From Otis tarda (Eukaryota > Chordata > Aves > Otidiformes > Otididae): DNA of 64,000 bases. The stretch is from NCBI GenBank assembly GCA_026413225.1, contig CM048554.1, positions 7,022,001 to 7,086,000 of the forward strand. The letters are read 5' to 3'. The translations under genes were made by a program, and so were the position numbers. Below, in pieces: positions 12,575-27,000 of the stretch (positions are counted from its first letter, which is position 1; each line of letters opens with the position of its first letter). The notes under the pieces were generated by a model. It searched no databases and was not told the origin of the DNA. It saw nothing but the letters and a program-made list of their open reading frames with translations.

Positions 12575-15500
12575 TCTTGTCTCCACTGCTGTGGGTGCTG
12601 GCTGTGACAGGAAGCAGACAAAGTCAGCGGTTTGCTTGCTGTCCTAGAGCCTTTTCCTTGTATATGTGTTTCTGCTAAGTCAAGCTGGGGTCATGCAGAG
12701 ATGCATGAGTGCATGGGATGCTCGGGAGGGGCCCTCAGGTGTCACATGGAAACCTGAAGCTGGGCTCTGGGCTCACCTTGGATAAGAATCAGAATTAAAT
12801 GTCTAACACCAGGTAACCTCATTTTGGGAATGAGGTTGTGAAGTGAGAAAAATGCTACGTGTCACATATTGAAAGGAAAACTCTGCATCTGCAGCTTTAG
12901 CCTGGGAATGATGAAATGATGGTGATTAAATGTACAGCTCATGGGGAGGCCCAAATAGAAAGCCTGCAAGCTGAAATCATAGACTGCTAGTCAGCTACCT
13001 ACGACATAGAAAATAAGTGTATATGGTTTTATAAGAGCTTCTGAAAGATATGCTGAACTGAGATATTTTATTGATGATAGGAAAATGAGAAAGCAACTTC
13101 CTTCTCTTTGCTTCTGCTTTTGTCTTCCTATCTCAGCTGCATCTCATCTAACACTTTCCTTTTGTTAATCATTCAGACTGCACCGTTTTCCTAGCACCTA
13201 CCAACCTGTAAGTCTCTCTCTCTTTCCACCTGCTTCCTTAAAGATTAGTTTCATGTTATGATCCACCAAAGTAACCCATCTAACACCTAGCTGCAGAGAT
13301 TGCAGTAGCAGTTTCACATCCCTGACAAAATCCCATCAAAGCCGGAAATTGTTTTCTTTATGTGAGTGGCAAGGCAATTACCAAGCTGAGTGACATGGGC
13401 AGAGGAGTTGCATTTACACTAGAAGCTATTGCTATGGCAGAAACTTCTGGCAGGAAGTCACTGAGTGACTGACTGACATCCTTTGGCTTATTATTATGGA
13501 CCTTGTGTAAATGAGGTAGAAGCAATGACTGTTACTGCGTTTCTAATCAACAAAGTGTTACGCTGGTAATTAGGTTTCAACTGACTCGCTTCTCCTTTCT
13601 AGGCATTAATTGGAGGAAGATATGCAGATTGCTGGTTAATAATAGAACAGTTATAGTTCTATAATCACTTTCTTCATGTTCATCAATTTGTTTGATTGCT
13701 TGTGTGGCAAACATTTGATCCTGCATGTGTCTATTGAGCCATCAAACTATTTTATAAACCTCGTTGTTTGTCAAGTTAGTGCCATCTTAAAGTGCTGCAA
13801 CTTGCAGAGCCTAATAAGCAGCAAATGTAGAACTTTATTTTGCGAAACAGATAGAGCGAGGTCTTTCAAAGTAAGCTCCAGATTGTCCAAACCACATATG
13901 GATGTCAGAGATGGGAACAGTGTGAGCTGTATGCTGAACCTATTTTAAACTCCCACTCGTGATTTCCAAATGCAGCACTCTGACAGAGAGCAGGCATAGA
14001 TAACTTTGAGAACTATAGTGCTTGTATAAATAAAGGCTTCAGAAATCTGGTCTGGCAAAAGTGTTAATAATTATTACATTACCTGTCTATGGTGGTGCAA
14101 CTAAAACTGGAAAGGTACAATTACACTATGGCTAATTCTAGAACATATGTATAATATTTACTGCCCAAAGAGGTCAAAAAGCTTGCAAAGGTATTTTCAT
14201 TGTGTTGTAAATGGTGATCTAGGGCTCTGAGAGGGGAGGAAATACCCATATATTACATAGTGGCAGGTGCAAGCTTCAGCTAATGACCCACATAGGTTAT
14301 TTTGTGACCCTTGTGGCCACAAAAGCCAAATCTGCATGAATTTTCCCATACCTTTCTGCAGGTGTTGCTTATAGAGCTTACAGCTCTGCAGTAGCACAGG
14401 CATCAGTTTGTTCCCCACCCACTCATTTGCAGCTGTCTGGAACATACCATCTGGCCATATGTTAACAAATTGTCAAGTCTTGTTATTGAACTAGGAACCA
14501 AACATCCATCCCCTGTGCCTGGGCTTTAGTCAGTATATCAGCCCTCCATAGGTGCAGTCCTGTCCTCAGGATTTCTCTAAAGTGTGTTCTACTCCCGTTT
14601 TTCTAGTAGACCAAAGATAAAGTATTTGGGTAGAGACAGAGGGAGTGTCAACCAATCTTTTTATAAAATAAACATGTTTTTAGGCTTAGCTAAGCTACTT
14701 TCTTACACCTTCTGGGGAAAGAGAAAAACTGTTTGGGAATAATCATAGCGTAGGAGTGTGAACAAAGAATCAGCAGAAATCCAGATGTATGTTTTATTTA
14801 TACCAAAGTCAAATAATGTTCCTTATAACAGCTGATTTCAGATTTATACATGAAGTCTCTAGACAATTCTTTATTTGCTAGGTGACCATCATACACAGGA
14901 GTTAGCTGGTTTGAAGTTTTGAGCCTTTATGATTGCATAGGATTGCTGAGTGCTGCCCTCCAGCCTCCTTATCTACCAGGAAAAAAAGGAAACTTGCTTA
15001 ATTCTGGTTTTTCCCCTTGTTACATCTTTATACAAATGACTTTTCATAAACTTGCAGCTTGTTTTTCATCAGTTCCTTGCAATATGGCTTTGAAAAAAAT
15101 GCCAAGTAGCTCTAGAGAGAAAGCTGGCCTTGAAGTAAAAAGCCTTGATGCTGTGTTGGTGTCTGCTTTTTACTACTCTCCATTTCTTTGACTTTTCAGG
15201 AAGTAGACTAATCTTATATTTTAAGTGCCGCTGGAGTTCGCACCATTGGGGAAAGTCTGGATATACCACCGTTGCTTAATGTGGTATAATAAGCCATTAG
15301 GCAATGGCTTGGGAGTGGCTCCACAGAGGGGCCTCTTCCTGGAAGACCAGTTGCTTGCTGGTAGCTCACAGTCGAGTTTGCAACCAAAGTAAGCACTTGC
15401 TGACATCTCTTCCTCCTTTTGGAGGTAGCTGGTGTGTATGGGATGCAAAATAAAAATCTGATACCTGATGCAAGGGAGAATTCCTTGTACAAGTTGTGCG

Positions 15501-18500
15501 TTCATAAGGCAGAAGTAACACCTTTCAAAAGCCAAAGTCCATTTACATGTCTTCTTGCATCCACAATCTTGAGTATCTGCTTCTGTATGCCCATGTAGCA
15601 CCTCCATGTGCTCAGCTAGCAATCAGAGACTGCATGTGGCTGCATAGATATGTGTGTTTTGTGCATGTATTGCTCTCTGTAAGCACTTGTTGAACGTGGT
15701 GCAAGAAAGCAGATATAGAGGAAACATTTGAACTACAAACATCTTGGGCTCCCAAAGAGGAATGTATATGTAGGAAACACTGCCAACTATCCTTCAAATA
15801 CTTGAAATAGACTTGAAAAAGCTATTTTATTTTTTCAATCTTATTTAAAATTTTATTGAATTAAAGAAAATTATGAGAACCTCCAAACTACCTTTGAAAA
15901 GGTTTTCCAGTACAACATGCTCCTTACCAAAACTTGGTTTGAAATTGCTTCTTGTTCTCTATGAAAAATTGATTTCTCAGTATACTTACTGGACATGAAG
16001 TTTTGAGTTTGTAACTACCTCTCTGCAATTATATCTGTGTCACATTATATTTTACTGACAATATTTTTATTAAAAGCTAACATACTAAAGGATTTATGTA
16101 CCTTCATAGTGTTTGAATAGTGGAAGAATGAGGAAGGGGAAGAATGTGTTTCTGAATGAGGAGGAATGTACATCTTGGACTTTGGAAAGGAAGGTGACGT
16201 CCAAGGAGCTAACATGGCTTCACTGCCCTTAACACTGGAAGCCTTTCTAAAACCTGCTTTGAATCTTCTCTACTGTAATTACAGTCTCTTCCTTCATTGA
16301 TTCACTGGCCTGGACTCCTTGGACTCCTTCTTTTGTTTCTTGGGGTTTTTTTGTTTTGTTTTGGTTTATTTTTTTTTTCTCCTTAAGGTTCATCAAATCC
16401 AGTTCCATAGCTCATGTTTTCTAGATAATAAACAAACCATCACAGACCTGTGATACTTGAAAGCTGTCGAAGCTGCCAAGACACCACAAGAGACTAGTTG
16501 CAAAAATCTTTAAATGAGAATTCTGCCTATATAGAGATTTAAATCGCTGCATGGGTAAAACTGGTGCATTTGTCCTACAGCTTTCAGTCAAAAGGAGCTA
16601 TGTTCTTTCCAAAGTTTCCCAAATGAATCAACCTGCAATTAAGCACAAAGCTTAGATGATGTTGAACGGTGCTTTTATAAGGCTTGTTCCACCACCATCA
16701 TCATTCCTGTAAGACCACAGTATCTGAATGTCTTATGATCTCTAAAGTAATATTCTCAGAGATAGGAAAGTACTATTATACCTTCAAAGGTGAAGCTTCA
16801 ACTTCTCATTTAGCTTTAAAGATACCAAATTCAGTTCCCAGTATTGTCCCAGGTGGGGGGAGACCACTACCTTAAGAGGACAGTTCAGCCTGGTCTCTTC
16901 CATATAAAAAGAGCCTTGAAGAATTATAGACCTAGCTGATGTATGCCTCTTATCTTAAAGAAAAATGAAGATAAATGAGGGCCCCAAACTCTCCATACCT
17001 CCATCCTACAAAAAAGCTGCAGCCCAAGTCATCAGACTATCTTTCTTGCACTAAATCAAAGCAAACAGTGATTTAACTAATAATCCTTTTACATAGTGAT
17101 GCTCCATAAAATGACTATAGAAAATGAAAAAAAAAACTAGTCTAATGCTGAAAGACAAGAAAATGAGTGGTGTGGTAGTTCTTCTGAGTATTGCAGAGCC
17201 TGTTATCCTCAGTGGAGACTTGTGTTTTATGAGGGAAGAAACTGTTAACGCTGTCTCTGGCCAGGACTGAGAATTTTCATTGCAATGAAAGGCACTATAC
17301 TGAAAGCACCGGGGATTTAAGGCTCTTATTCACTGCGCACAGAATTGCAGAAAATGTAAAGATAAATAAATAAAGGCTGACTGGTAACAGCTGGCCGTAA
17401 CTTTTTGAGCCAACAGGCCTGAGCATTTTCTGTTTCTTCTTCATCCTCGCCTTTAGCTGATAACATACAGTTTATTTGTCATGGAGCCAACCCAGCTGAC
17501 CATATGCTTAAAATGTCTTTTCCCACTCATCTCTCTGGTGCAAGCACAAGCTGCTTGCGCCATGTTCTGGTAGAGGTAGGAAACACCCTCAGGAAATGTA
17601 TGCACAAAGACAAACAGATTGTTGATTAAAACACCAACGTTGACTTCAAAGTGTTGGCCTGGGTATTTCTGGTACCTCTAGACTGTGCCAAAACACCTTC
17701 CTGTCCCTCCAGATGTAACATGCTCTGTAAACGTTAACTATGTGATTTCTTAACAACTAATAAAAAGACTTATCCTTCCCTTTCTCTCATCTTCAGGCTT
17801 TCTACCCTCCTCCCGTTTATCTGGATTACTTTCTTCTGTCCCCGGGACAGTTGTTTGGTATCATGTAACTTCCTTGCAGTTCAAAACCAAGATGGTTAAT
17901 TCAAATATTAAGACTTCTACTAAGACCAGATAATATTGTAGCTAGAACAGGAATATGAAGAAATTATGTTTATTGTGAAGACCTATTTTAATACTAGATT
18001 TTAAAAGAAAATAAGCTTGTTTTTTCTACTGTTCACAGTAGAAGTGGACTTCTGGGGGGGGGGGAATGATTGCATTTTGCCTGTTGTTGTGCTGACCTGC
18101 TGACACAAATAGATGTGTGAATGTGTGCCAGTTATCACCTTTTCCAGAAGGATATCTTGTTTAACAGATAATTGTGGTCTTCTGTTGTGTCCTATTAGGC
18201 CTGTGCATATTTTCCTGTCATACTCCTGTTATCCCAGGTATAGTTTTGATGGATTATGTGAAAGTTTGGACCAAAATACTTTCATTGAAATTGTAATTCT
18301 GATTTACATCAGCTGCTGAGCATCTTTTCTGATTTTTTTGGTCATCTAAGTAATCCTGAAGGTTTAGTGGTGTATAGGATTAGTGCAGGGTCTCTGCACA
18401 GGTATGAATAGATTCACAGAAAGTGATTTTGTAGACAAGACTGTATTTAAAATGTACTGTATCATAGGCTGTGTAATGCTTTCTTACTCTGTGCTGGAGT

Positions 18501-21500
18501 ATCTGTTGGATGTTTCCTATCTGTTTGATGTTTTGTATCTCCAGATCTCTGGACCAAAAAAAAGCTGAAATCTCTAGCTGTTTTCCTAGAGAGTAACTTC
18601 ACTTTTCACATGTATTGAGGAGTTTCCTTAGGCTGCAGTTCAGCAGTAACCTGCTTTTTGACTTCAAGTCAGCTACAAAGGCCAGGGATGGGGGAGAAGC
18701 TAAATATTTATTGAAATCAAAGGAGAGAAATTGATTTGCCCGTTAGACTTCTGTCCTCTGGTCATTATCTGCATCTCCCTGACAGGAAATTATAAAACTG
18801 AATAATTTTCCTGATACCAAGGGCAACTGTGGTACCAAAGAGTATTAATTTGTGCTTTACTATTGTTACTTAAGTATGAAGATATAGTTTGGGATGGAAG
18901 GCACTCAGAAGAGAAGATTCTCTGTCCATAGCTCAAAGTAATTCATCTTAGTTACTGACAGACTGTGTGAATTTTGTTGAAAACTGTAGCTGTTCTGAAT
19001 CAAAGCCATTTAATCCCTTTTGGAAAAGGATACTCCCCAGCCTACTCAGTGTCTTCAAGGATGAGGCATCTTTCTGAGGTCATGTAAATTAATCCAGGAA
19101 ACTTGTTAAAGCAACTTGTTTTTGTGAAGGTTTTCATTCCTCTTATCACAAAGTGTACTGTAGCAGTTTCCTCTTTAGTCTATTTTTTTCCCTTACAACC
19201 CTAACTAACTCTGTCATTCACACTGAAGCTTTGCAAATTTGATAACATTTTGAACACTTATTCTGCATTTGGGAGAGAACGAAGATTTCATTCAGCAGAA
19301 GTTTAGAGGTAGTACCACAGAATGACATATTAACTTCTAGCTGGCAATTAGTCTTTTTTATAATATTTTTTTTTCTTTTGTGTAAGATATGTCAATGCTG
19401 TGATAACCCCCAGGTTCTGGATAATTCAGGTGTGGATACTAGCGTGGGTGTGAGGAGGAGGAGATTGTATATCTAATGTCTAAAGTCAAAGAGGACAGTT
19501 TCCGTTGACATCAGTAGGCATCACGATCCTTAATTCTGCCTTCAGTTGAAGCTTTTGTCCCAGAAGGCTATGTGACCTTCTGTGTGCTGTTTAACAGCTG
19601 CATTTCAGTGGTGTGTGCCAGGTCTCTTTTCCTTGAGATGGACTAGTTATGCCCTCAGGTTCAGTGGAGTGACATGTCTGTCTTTCATGGGTGTTCCATA
19701 CTGTTGTAATACAACAACTCCCTCAAGATATCCTAAATTTGGTCAATATACAGGGAAAAGAGGAAGGAGAAATTGGGCACATCTAAATAGAACTAAATAG
19801 TAAGAGGAGAGATGCATGCTCTTTCACAGTGTTTCTATGTTACTGTTAACATTCCTTGTGTCTAAAGTACCTTGCTGTACTTTAAAATAAAAAAAATAGT
19901 AGCTTACTTGGATTATTTTTCCAGATAACAGACTTACAAGTCTGCTTACAATTACTTTACTGGTTTGTTGGTTTTTTTTTCCTCTCCCATTTGATTTATC
20001 CATGACTTCCTGACTGTATTTTTAGCCTGTACTCAATCTCGCATTGATGTCTCTATATGAATTAACTGATTAAATTCTGGCATTCAGAATAAATATTTGT
20101 TTTAGGCTTAACTTTTCTCTTCATGCCTGTTTCTCCAAACAAATGTAGCCTGTGTTCTACCAGCCCAAAGAATGTAATTCCAAAAGAAAACAGGAGAATG
20201 GAAAATAAATTATACCTGCATTTAAAAAAAAAGGTTTTTTTTCTAAAGTTCTAGTTGCCCTTTTTTATGCATGTATGTAGTGTGTCTGAGTGGTAGGAAA
20301 ACCCAGGATCTGTGGATTAACCACCATCCATTGCTTACACCAGCAAAGCTGCTTTTTGGTGACTATGCTTGTCCTTAGCTCTCTGAGTAAAAATGAGATG
20401 AAGACTGACTTGTTTCCCTCAAGAGTGAATCCTGTGCTGCTCACCATTCTAAATCGTCATCATTCCCACTAGCCTTAGTGATGGGACTGTGTTCAAGAAC
20501 AGGCTCAGCTGGCTTTACAGGGTGCACATCAACCCTAAATCCTATGCGTTGAAATGCCTTATGCAGAATGTGACATATGGGGGGCAGATTTTGCCCTTTA
20601 TGACTACACTAGATATAGTTTATAAACACAGCTTTTTTTTTTTGTGGTGTGAATTATAACGTAACAAATGGAAAAAAACACTGAATGGAGCTGAAATGTA
20701 CAAAAGACCTTATCTTACCACGTTAAGTAAATGGTAGTGAAGTGCAAAAATGTTATGTAGCACATTGTTTGTCAGTAAGGGATATCTGAAGGACAAGCAA
20801 GGACTCTCCTTTTTTCCTTTTTCTTTCCTTCTCTGCTTTCTCCATACTAGAAGTTAGAGTCTGAATTAACTCTTCATAAACTGGTTACCCTAGCCTGGAT
20901 AAAAGGAAGTGGCTAGGCAGTCGTCAGTCAGGTGGGGAGGGAATGACCTCTATTCCTCTCTGAACAGATATCTTTGATATACTGTCAACTTCCAAGTCTC
21001 TTTTTGATGTGGTGGGTTTTGTTTTTTTTTTCCCTTCCCCCTGCAGGGCTTTATACATTTTCATGTTGGTGGCTTTTTTTTCTCTTAAGTCCTTGAGCTG
21101 CTAACTCTCCTATCTCAACAATCTTACCTTTGCCTACAATTTTACTTTTCTTATCTTGGATGGCTCTCCTCTATTTGTTTTTCACAGCTCATTCTCACAA
21201 CATAGCAATTTTCTCAGAAGTTTGAGTCAAGGTTACACAGCTGTGCTGCATCAATTGGCCTTGGATCACAGACATCTGAACCCTTGAGATTATGACCAGC
21301 AAAAGGAAGACAAATTAATTCAGCTGTGTTAGTTCTAATAAAAAAAAAAAGTTTGGGATGAAGCAGTAGAGCAATTGCTTCTTTCCTAGTCATGTAGCAC
21401 TGAAGTTCTAGTCTGAATAAATGTAGGTCCTTTGAGCAATAATCTTTTAGGTTAATTAGTCCTCAGCAGCAAAAATAGGTAATAGCTGTCTGATCCTTGT

Positions 21501-23979
21501 TCTAGACCTCGGTGATGCTTGAAAAGGGGTTCTAGCCCAGCCTTGCTTGGAGCTGCTAAGGAGGATACCTGTAGTGGCATACAGAAGTAATGATCATGGA
21601 GTCATGAAGATCCCATCGATTTTTGTCCCTATGTCATGGTTGTTATCTCTAGGAACAGCATCTTTTTAAAGAACTGAAATGGGAAATGGCATTCTTTTTC
21701 ACTCTGAGGCTGTTTGGGAAGTCTGGGCTAAAATATAGAGGGACCTGCAGTAATATTTAGACACAGCCACATCCTCAGATTCATTTACAGAATGTAGCTA
21801 ATTACAATGACAACTTTTTTGCTTGCTTTTTTTCCTGTAGCTTCTGTTTGCAGTACTATATAGCTAATAGAACTGTCAATTTTCTTTTACTTCAATAAAA
21901 GGTCACCCTCCTGACAACAGCCCTGTGCCTTCTAACAGCTAGTGCCTTTATTAATATTTAAAATGTACACAGTGATATTTCCAAAAGGTCATACTTTTAA
22001 AAGACATGAAATGTCATCCCTAATTCTTCTCTCTCCCTCTTTCTTTGCTGCTTCTTCCGCATTCACCATTTAAATGTTCCATTTTAGATACAACATTTAG
22101 CATGGCTTGTGTTAAATCAGATAAACATCAAGTGTTTCCCTGTTGCACTGCTACAGAGAGGCGAAGGGTAAATTTGTCACTGATTCACAATCCAACAACA
22201 TGTGTACATAGTTTCCAATTCTGACTATACTATAGATTTCCTTGAATTAAATGAGTCATTTGTTCTGCTGGTTCCTGATTCAAGAATGCATTTAAGGCAG
22301 CGCCTAACTTTAGGCAGGTAGGGTTAAGAAGATATCGAGGCTTCAGCTGTTAAGAAGAGCTTAAAATTTTTTCCTCCCTAAGGCTTCTGTTCTTTCCATC
22401 TAACAGCCAATTTACAAAATGGAGAAGGCAATACTTCCTTCCTCCCACCCTCAGCCCTCTCTACATGTCAAACTCTGTCTATAGGGACAGTTTCTACAAC
22501 TATATTTATCTAAAGTAGCTGCCTACTCTGCCTGAAAGAGAAATGAGAAGGGAAAGCATGCATATTCGTTCTGTCTACTGGCTGGGTCAGAAAATGGTCA
22601 CTTTTGCCATAGGAAATCTGATCATTAGGGCCTCAGAAGGTGTTGTGGTCCATCCTGTGCCCAAAGACAGGATTAAATAAGTCTCTTATTGCTGGTAGAA
22701 GCTTGTTCATCCTGTTTGTAAAAACCTCTGGGCAGGATCACATAGCATTCTCTGGCAGAAGCTGAAGTTACAAACTTTATGTTGTGTGATGATTGTTCGC
22801 TCTATCTAATAGATACTACTTTAAAAAAAAAAAATGTTCAAAGGGCAAAGATTGCTTACAGGCCTGTTTTCTCACAAATCATAGGTTCTTCACTCATTGC
22901 ATGATATATAAGCAACACCAAGGCTCAGAGGAGTCCTGGTGAACAAGTTATTGGGTTATCTCTGAAGTGTTTTCACAGAAATCTGAGATGTAACTGGAAG
23001 ATCTTTACTAGATGTGGTCCCTATTTTTTGTCAAGATTCTGCTGTCATATAGCATTTCACTTTCCAGGCTCGGACTAGTTATAAAATCCATCTGAAAGCA
23101 TTCAAAACAAACTTCATTTTCAGAACAAGATGAAACATTGTTTGCCATGAGGTTAGTCCTTCTGCTCTTTTCCACATGTTATGGTAGCATATGAAAATGC
23201 TTTGAGGACTGGTCTCTGGCCAGTTACTTCACATTAATCATGTATCTCTCTTGCTCATTACACCACACATCCACTTTTTTGTCATGAGGCTTTTGTATAG
23301 TTGGTTATTTTGTGACAATTAATACTGTCCCAGATCAGACAATCTGAAAATAGAAGTGAAGGGCTGCTATAAAGCCATTAGTTTCCAATAATAAGTTACC
23401 CAGTGAAGATCTGTCAGTGCACACACTAGAGAAAAATGTCCAATGGACAGAGTTCAAGCAGGGGAGGAGTAGCTGCTGCTGTTCCCTAAAGCTTGTGACT
23501 GACAACAGCTTGTTATTCAAGTCATTCCTTCTTTCAAAGAATATGGTTCATTTTTCATGATAATATGAGAAAAGTACTTTCTGTGCTAAGAAGGATTAAT
23601 GGCTAGTATGCATCAGTCTAATTTTCTATAAGGTAATTTAAAATCCAGATGAGAGTCAGAAATAAGATTTTGCAGGTCTGCAATTTGTTTTTTTTCTTTG
23701 TTTGATAAAAGGATGATGATTATTTAAAAAAAAAATTGCATTGGTCATGATAATACAATTTAGGTAGAAATATGGTTTCCTGCTCTGGTTTCCACCTACA
23801 TTTTAGGCCTGTAAAAATCCACAGGCAGCGTGGCTGGGTTAAAACCTTTCATTTTAACTAATTTGATAGTCAGAAAGTTATTTGTCCCTCTGCCCCAGTA
23901 AAGTGAAGGTAGAACTGGCTGGAATTGCAGGGTGCTAATAGCAGTGATTTCCATACAGAGGGCAAAGGCTGTTGGTGGC
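12575..23979. other. non-coding unique sequence
   Basis: No gene, RNA gene or interspersed repeat recognised. Items seen: a T/G-rich tract at 16335-16379 preceded by a duplicated TGGACTCCT, an 11-base G run at 18054-18064, and several A or T runs. Stretches at about 13350-13660, 16425-16680 and 17290-17520 look like conserved non-coding DNA by texture only. The longest open frame off any repeat (minus strand, 15221-15622, 133 codons) has no recognisable domain. Confidence 0.5.
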
Positions 23980-24049
23980 TTGTTGTTGTGGCTTTTTTTT
24001 TTTTGGTTGGTTTGTTGTTGTTTTGGTTTTTTGGGTTTTTTTTTTTTTA
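23980..24049. repeat. T/G-rich low-complexity tract
   Basis: Alternating T runs and GG or GTTG groups, followed by an A-rich stretch (24055-24066). Similar T-runs-with-G tracts recur at 16335-16379, 37705-37735, 48555-48590 and 49031-49077. Confidence 0.85.
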
Positions 24050-27000
24050 TTTAAATTAAAAAAAAAGGAAAGGGGGAACGGTTAAAGGACAGATCACCCA
24101 CTTTGTGTGTAATATCCACTTGGTGATCATGAAGTAGGAGGCCTGGATCAATAACATCTTCAGCTGAAAAAGATTCAAACTTGCATTTCTCAATTCCCAA
24201 GGGAATGTCTCATTTCAGATTATAGCCAGGTGATCAGAGTCACCTGCAGATGTGGAGATGGAAGGAGTAGGATTTAACACAGCATTGCTCTCTCAAATCC
24301 CAAGTGCAGCACAGTCAATGCTGCTTAAAAGAGGGAAACGGCTCTCTGGAGCAGGTAAATGCAAAAAGGGTCTCTGAGGCCCAGTCCAAGACACGCATCT
24401 GCTTCAGGCTACATCTAAGTGTATCAGGTCGGGGTGTGGAGAGGACAGTATAATTGAATTTTAAACATTCATTTCTTTTTTACTTTATTAGATGGCTTAG
24501 GAAGCCACCTGCAACCTCTTCCTCCTCCAGTGTGCTGACTTCGTAATCCATTTTTAGGTGCTAAAATCTCCCTGTGCTTTGTGCAGGGTTATTGGAGACC
24601 CAGCTTGATTTGTGAGTTTTTTTGGGTGTCCCTCATGAATCGGAGACAAAGCACTCATGCAGTAGTTGTTTTTATGTTTCTCCTAAGAATAGGTGTGGTG
24701 AAGTGTACTTTGGAAACAGCATAGAAAATTAATGATAATCATCTAATGTACCAGGAAGTGACATTCAATGCTAGGAAGCACTGGAGCTTTGAAAACTTCT
24801 TGTGTTGTTGTCTTCAATAATGTATTAACAGGATAATTTGTAGGAAGAAATCCTTCATCTGAATGGATTTTGGCTTTACAGTGCTCAGAACTCAGTACTA
24901 AGGAGCTCTTCTCCTTAGTATTCCTTATTGATGTTATAAATACCAATGTAAGAATTTCAGTCCTGAAAATCTTCAAAGAAGGGAACCAGTGATGAATAGT
25001 GAGTAATGAGCACAGCTGGAACTGGACTGTTTGAAATCAGGAGCATAGTGATATTTGATTGTGATTTACTGAATGTAATCTACTATTTGTGAGCTTTCCA
25101 ATTTTAACTCCCTTGAGTTTTATAGCTCTACTGATTTATCTTTAACTACTTTGATACTAGTAAGGTTGAAAATCTATCTGTAGTGATGCTGGTAGAATAT
25201 ATTCTTAATGAAAGCATAAATATCTGAGTGAACGTAGCAGGCACGTTCCAGGCAGCAGGAGTTTCTGTACAGCCCAGTGAAAAGCATCAGTGACTAGAAC
25301 AAAACAAATTAATGGTCAGGGATTTTTTTGATCAGAACTCCTTGAAGTGACCAATCTCATGACAGTAGTGGTTTTGGCAAATGTAATTGTTATTCCACAA
25401 GCCTCTTCATTTTAGAGAAGGAAACAAGGGGGGAAGAAAGTATGGACAAAGTCTAAATATCTTATGCTTTATTTCTTTTGTTCCCAAACTAATGCTTGGG
25501 GTTCTCTTAGCTGAACTAGCTTTTTGGAAGATATTCTTTAACAAAGTGAGGAGTTTAGAATTGTAAATGAAGTGCTCCATTTAAATCTATTTTTTTCAAG
25601 ATTTAGTTTTTCTTATCACTGTAAGGGTTTTTCCTTTGTGTTAAGTAAACCAGATTTATTCTCCCCTCTCAATGCACAGTAAACTAAAGTATTAATTGGG
25701 TTTTTTTGGATAAATCAAATAATTCCTCTTTAGAAAACTCTATCCACCTGCTCATCAAACCCCAAACATTTTGTCAGGTAAGCTTATCACATCAATACTG
25801 CAAAATTGTTCAAAATTAATAATTAAATATGATTAACTGTGTAATCTCTGTAGCATGGAGGTGACAAACGTATTCACGATACTTCGCAGCCTGATCCAAA
25901 GTTACAACATGGCTCTCCTTTTGTCCCAGCTAAATATCTTTTATACCAAAGTAGATGGCCTTTGAGTTTAGCCTAATTGTCTGTCTTTTCTGAGTTGTTC
26001 TGCCTGGCAATGAACATTTACGCCATCATTTGCGCTAAAGGCTTCCCTAAGCATAAATTAATGACAGCTCTGGTGTAAGTTATCTGTGTCCATGTACAGA
26101 CTGTATCTTCTGTCTCTTTTCTTAATCTTCAGGAGGTCTTTAATTCATAATGTATGGGACAGAATACTGTAAAATAATGAATAGTATCAGAAACCAGGAA
26201 ACTGCTTCCTTTTCAATTCATGGAAAAGTAACATCTTTATAAACATCTTTTTCCTACTTGTTTTTTCCCATGCTGCTGCTTCTAAAGAAACACATGGATA
26301 ACCACAACTTAAATGCACCATCTTTCAATTAAATCTACTGAGTGATCACCCATCTTAAATAATGTGTTTCTTTTTTTGTGCAAGTGAAGTTCAGTGAAAG
26401 CTAAGGCTATCTGTCTGAACGGAATATCTGAGACCACTCTACCTGCAGACACATACAGTCCTCCCCTTACTATAGAGCTCAATACTGTATTTACTAGCTT
26501 GCTTGCAAAGGAAATTTATCTTGCAGCTACCCTCATTGCTATCTAATCAAAGTTAACACAAGCAAATACTGCAGGGCTCCAACAAAGGAAGAGCATACTC
26601 TTTCCCTTTTTCCACTTTTTAATTACTAATATTTTATTAAACAGAGCAGAAGCAGTTTTCTTATGTGAGTAGTAAAAGAGAGGGATCTAAGATAAGCAGA
26701 CCTGAATCAATACAACTGAAAGGTTACTGAAAGCATGCATGCTCCTGTTTTTGAAAGCTAAGCCAAAATTTATTTTGGCCAATCCTTCTCACCAGGTGTC
26801 TCCTTTCTTTAGAGATTAATTTAATACTAGAAGAGAGTCAGTTTGTTTTCCTCTGCTCTTTTATTCTGGTGAGCCATGTTTCTTATAAGAAACTGTGAAC
26901 AGCAGAACAGCCAATGTCAGCTGTAAGTGAGAAAGATCAAATTGTGGTGCATTGATCAATGGCTGAGGAAATAGTATTTCAGCAGGGAAAGAAGCAAAGC

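Noticed and set aside
15221..15622. 133-codon minus-strand open frame outside repeats
   Set aside because: Frames of this length are expected several times by chance in 64 kb of six-frame sequence. No domain, signal or splice context is visible.
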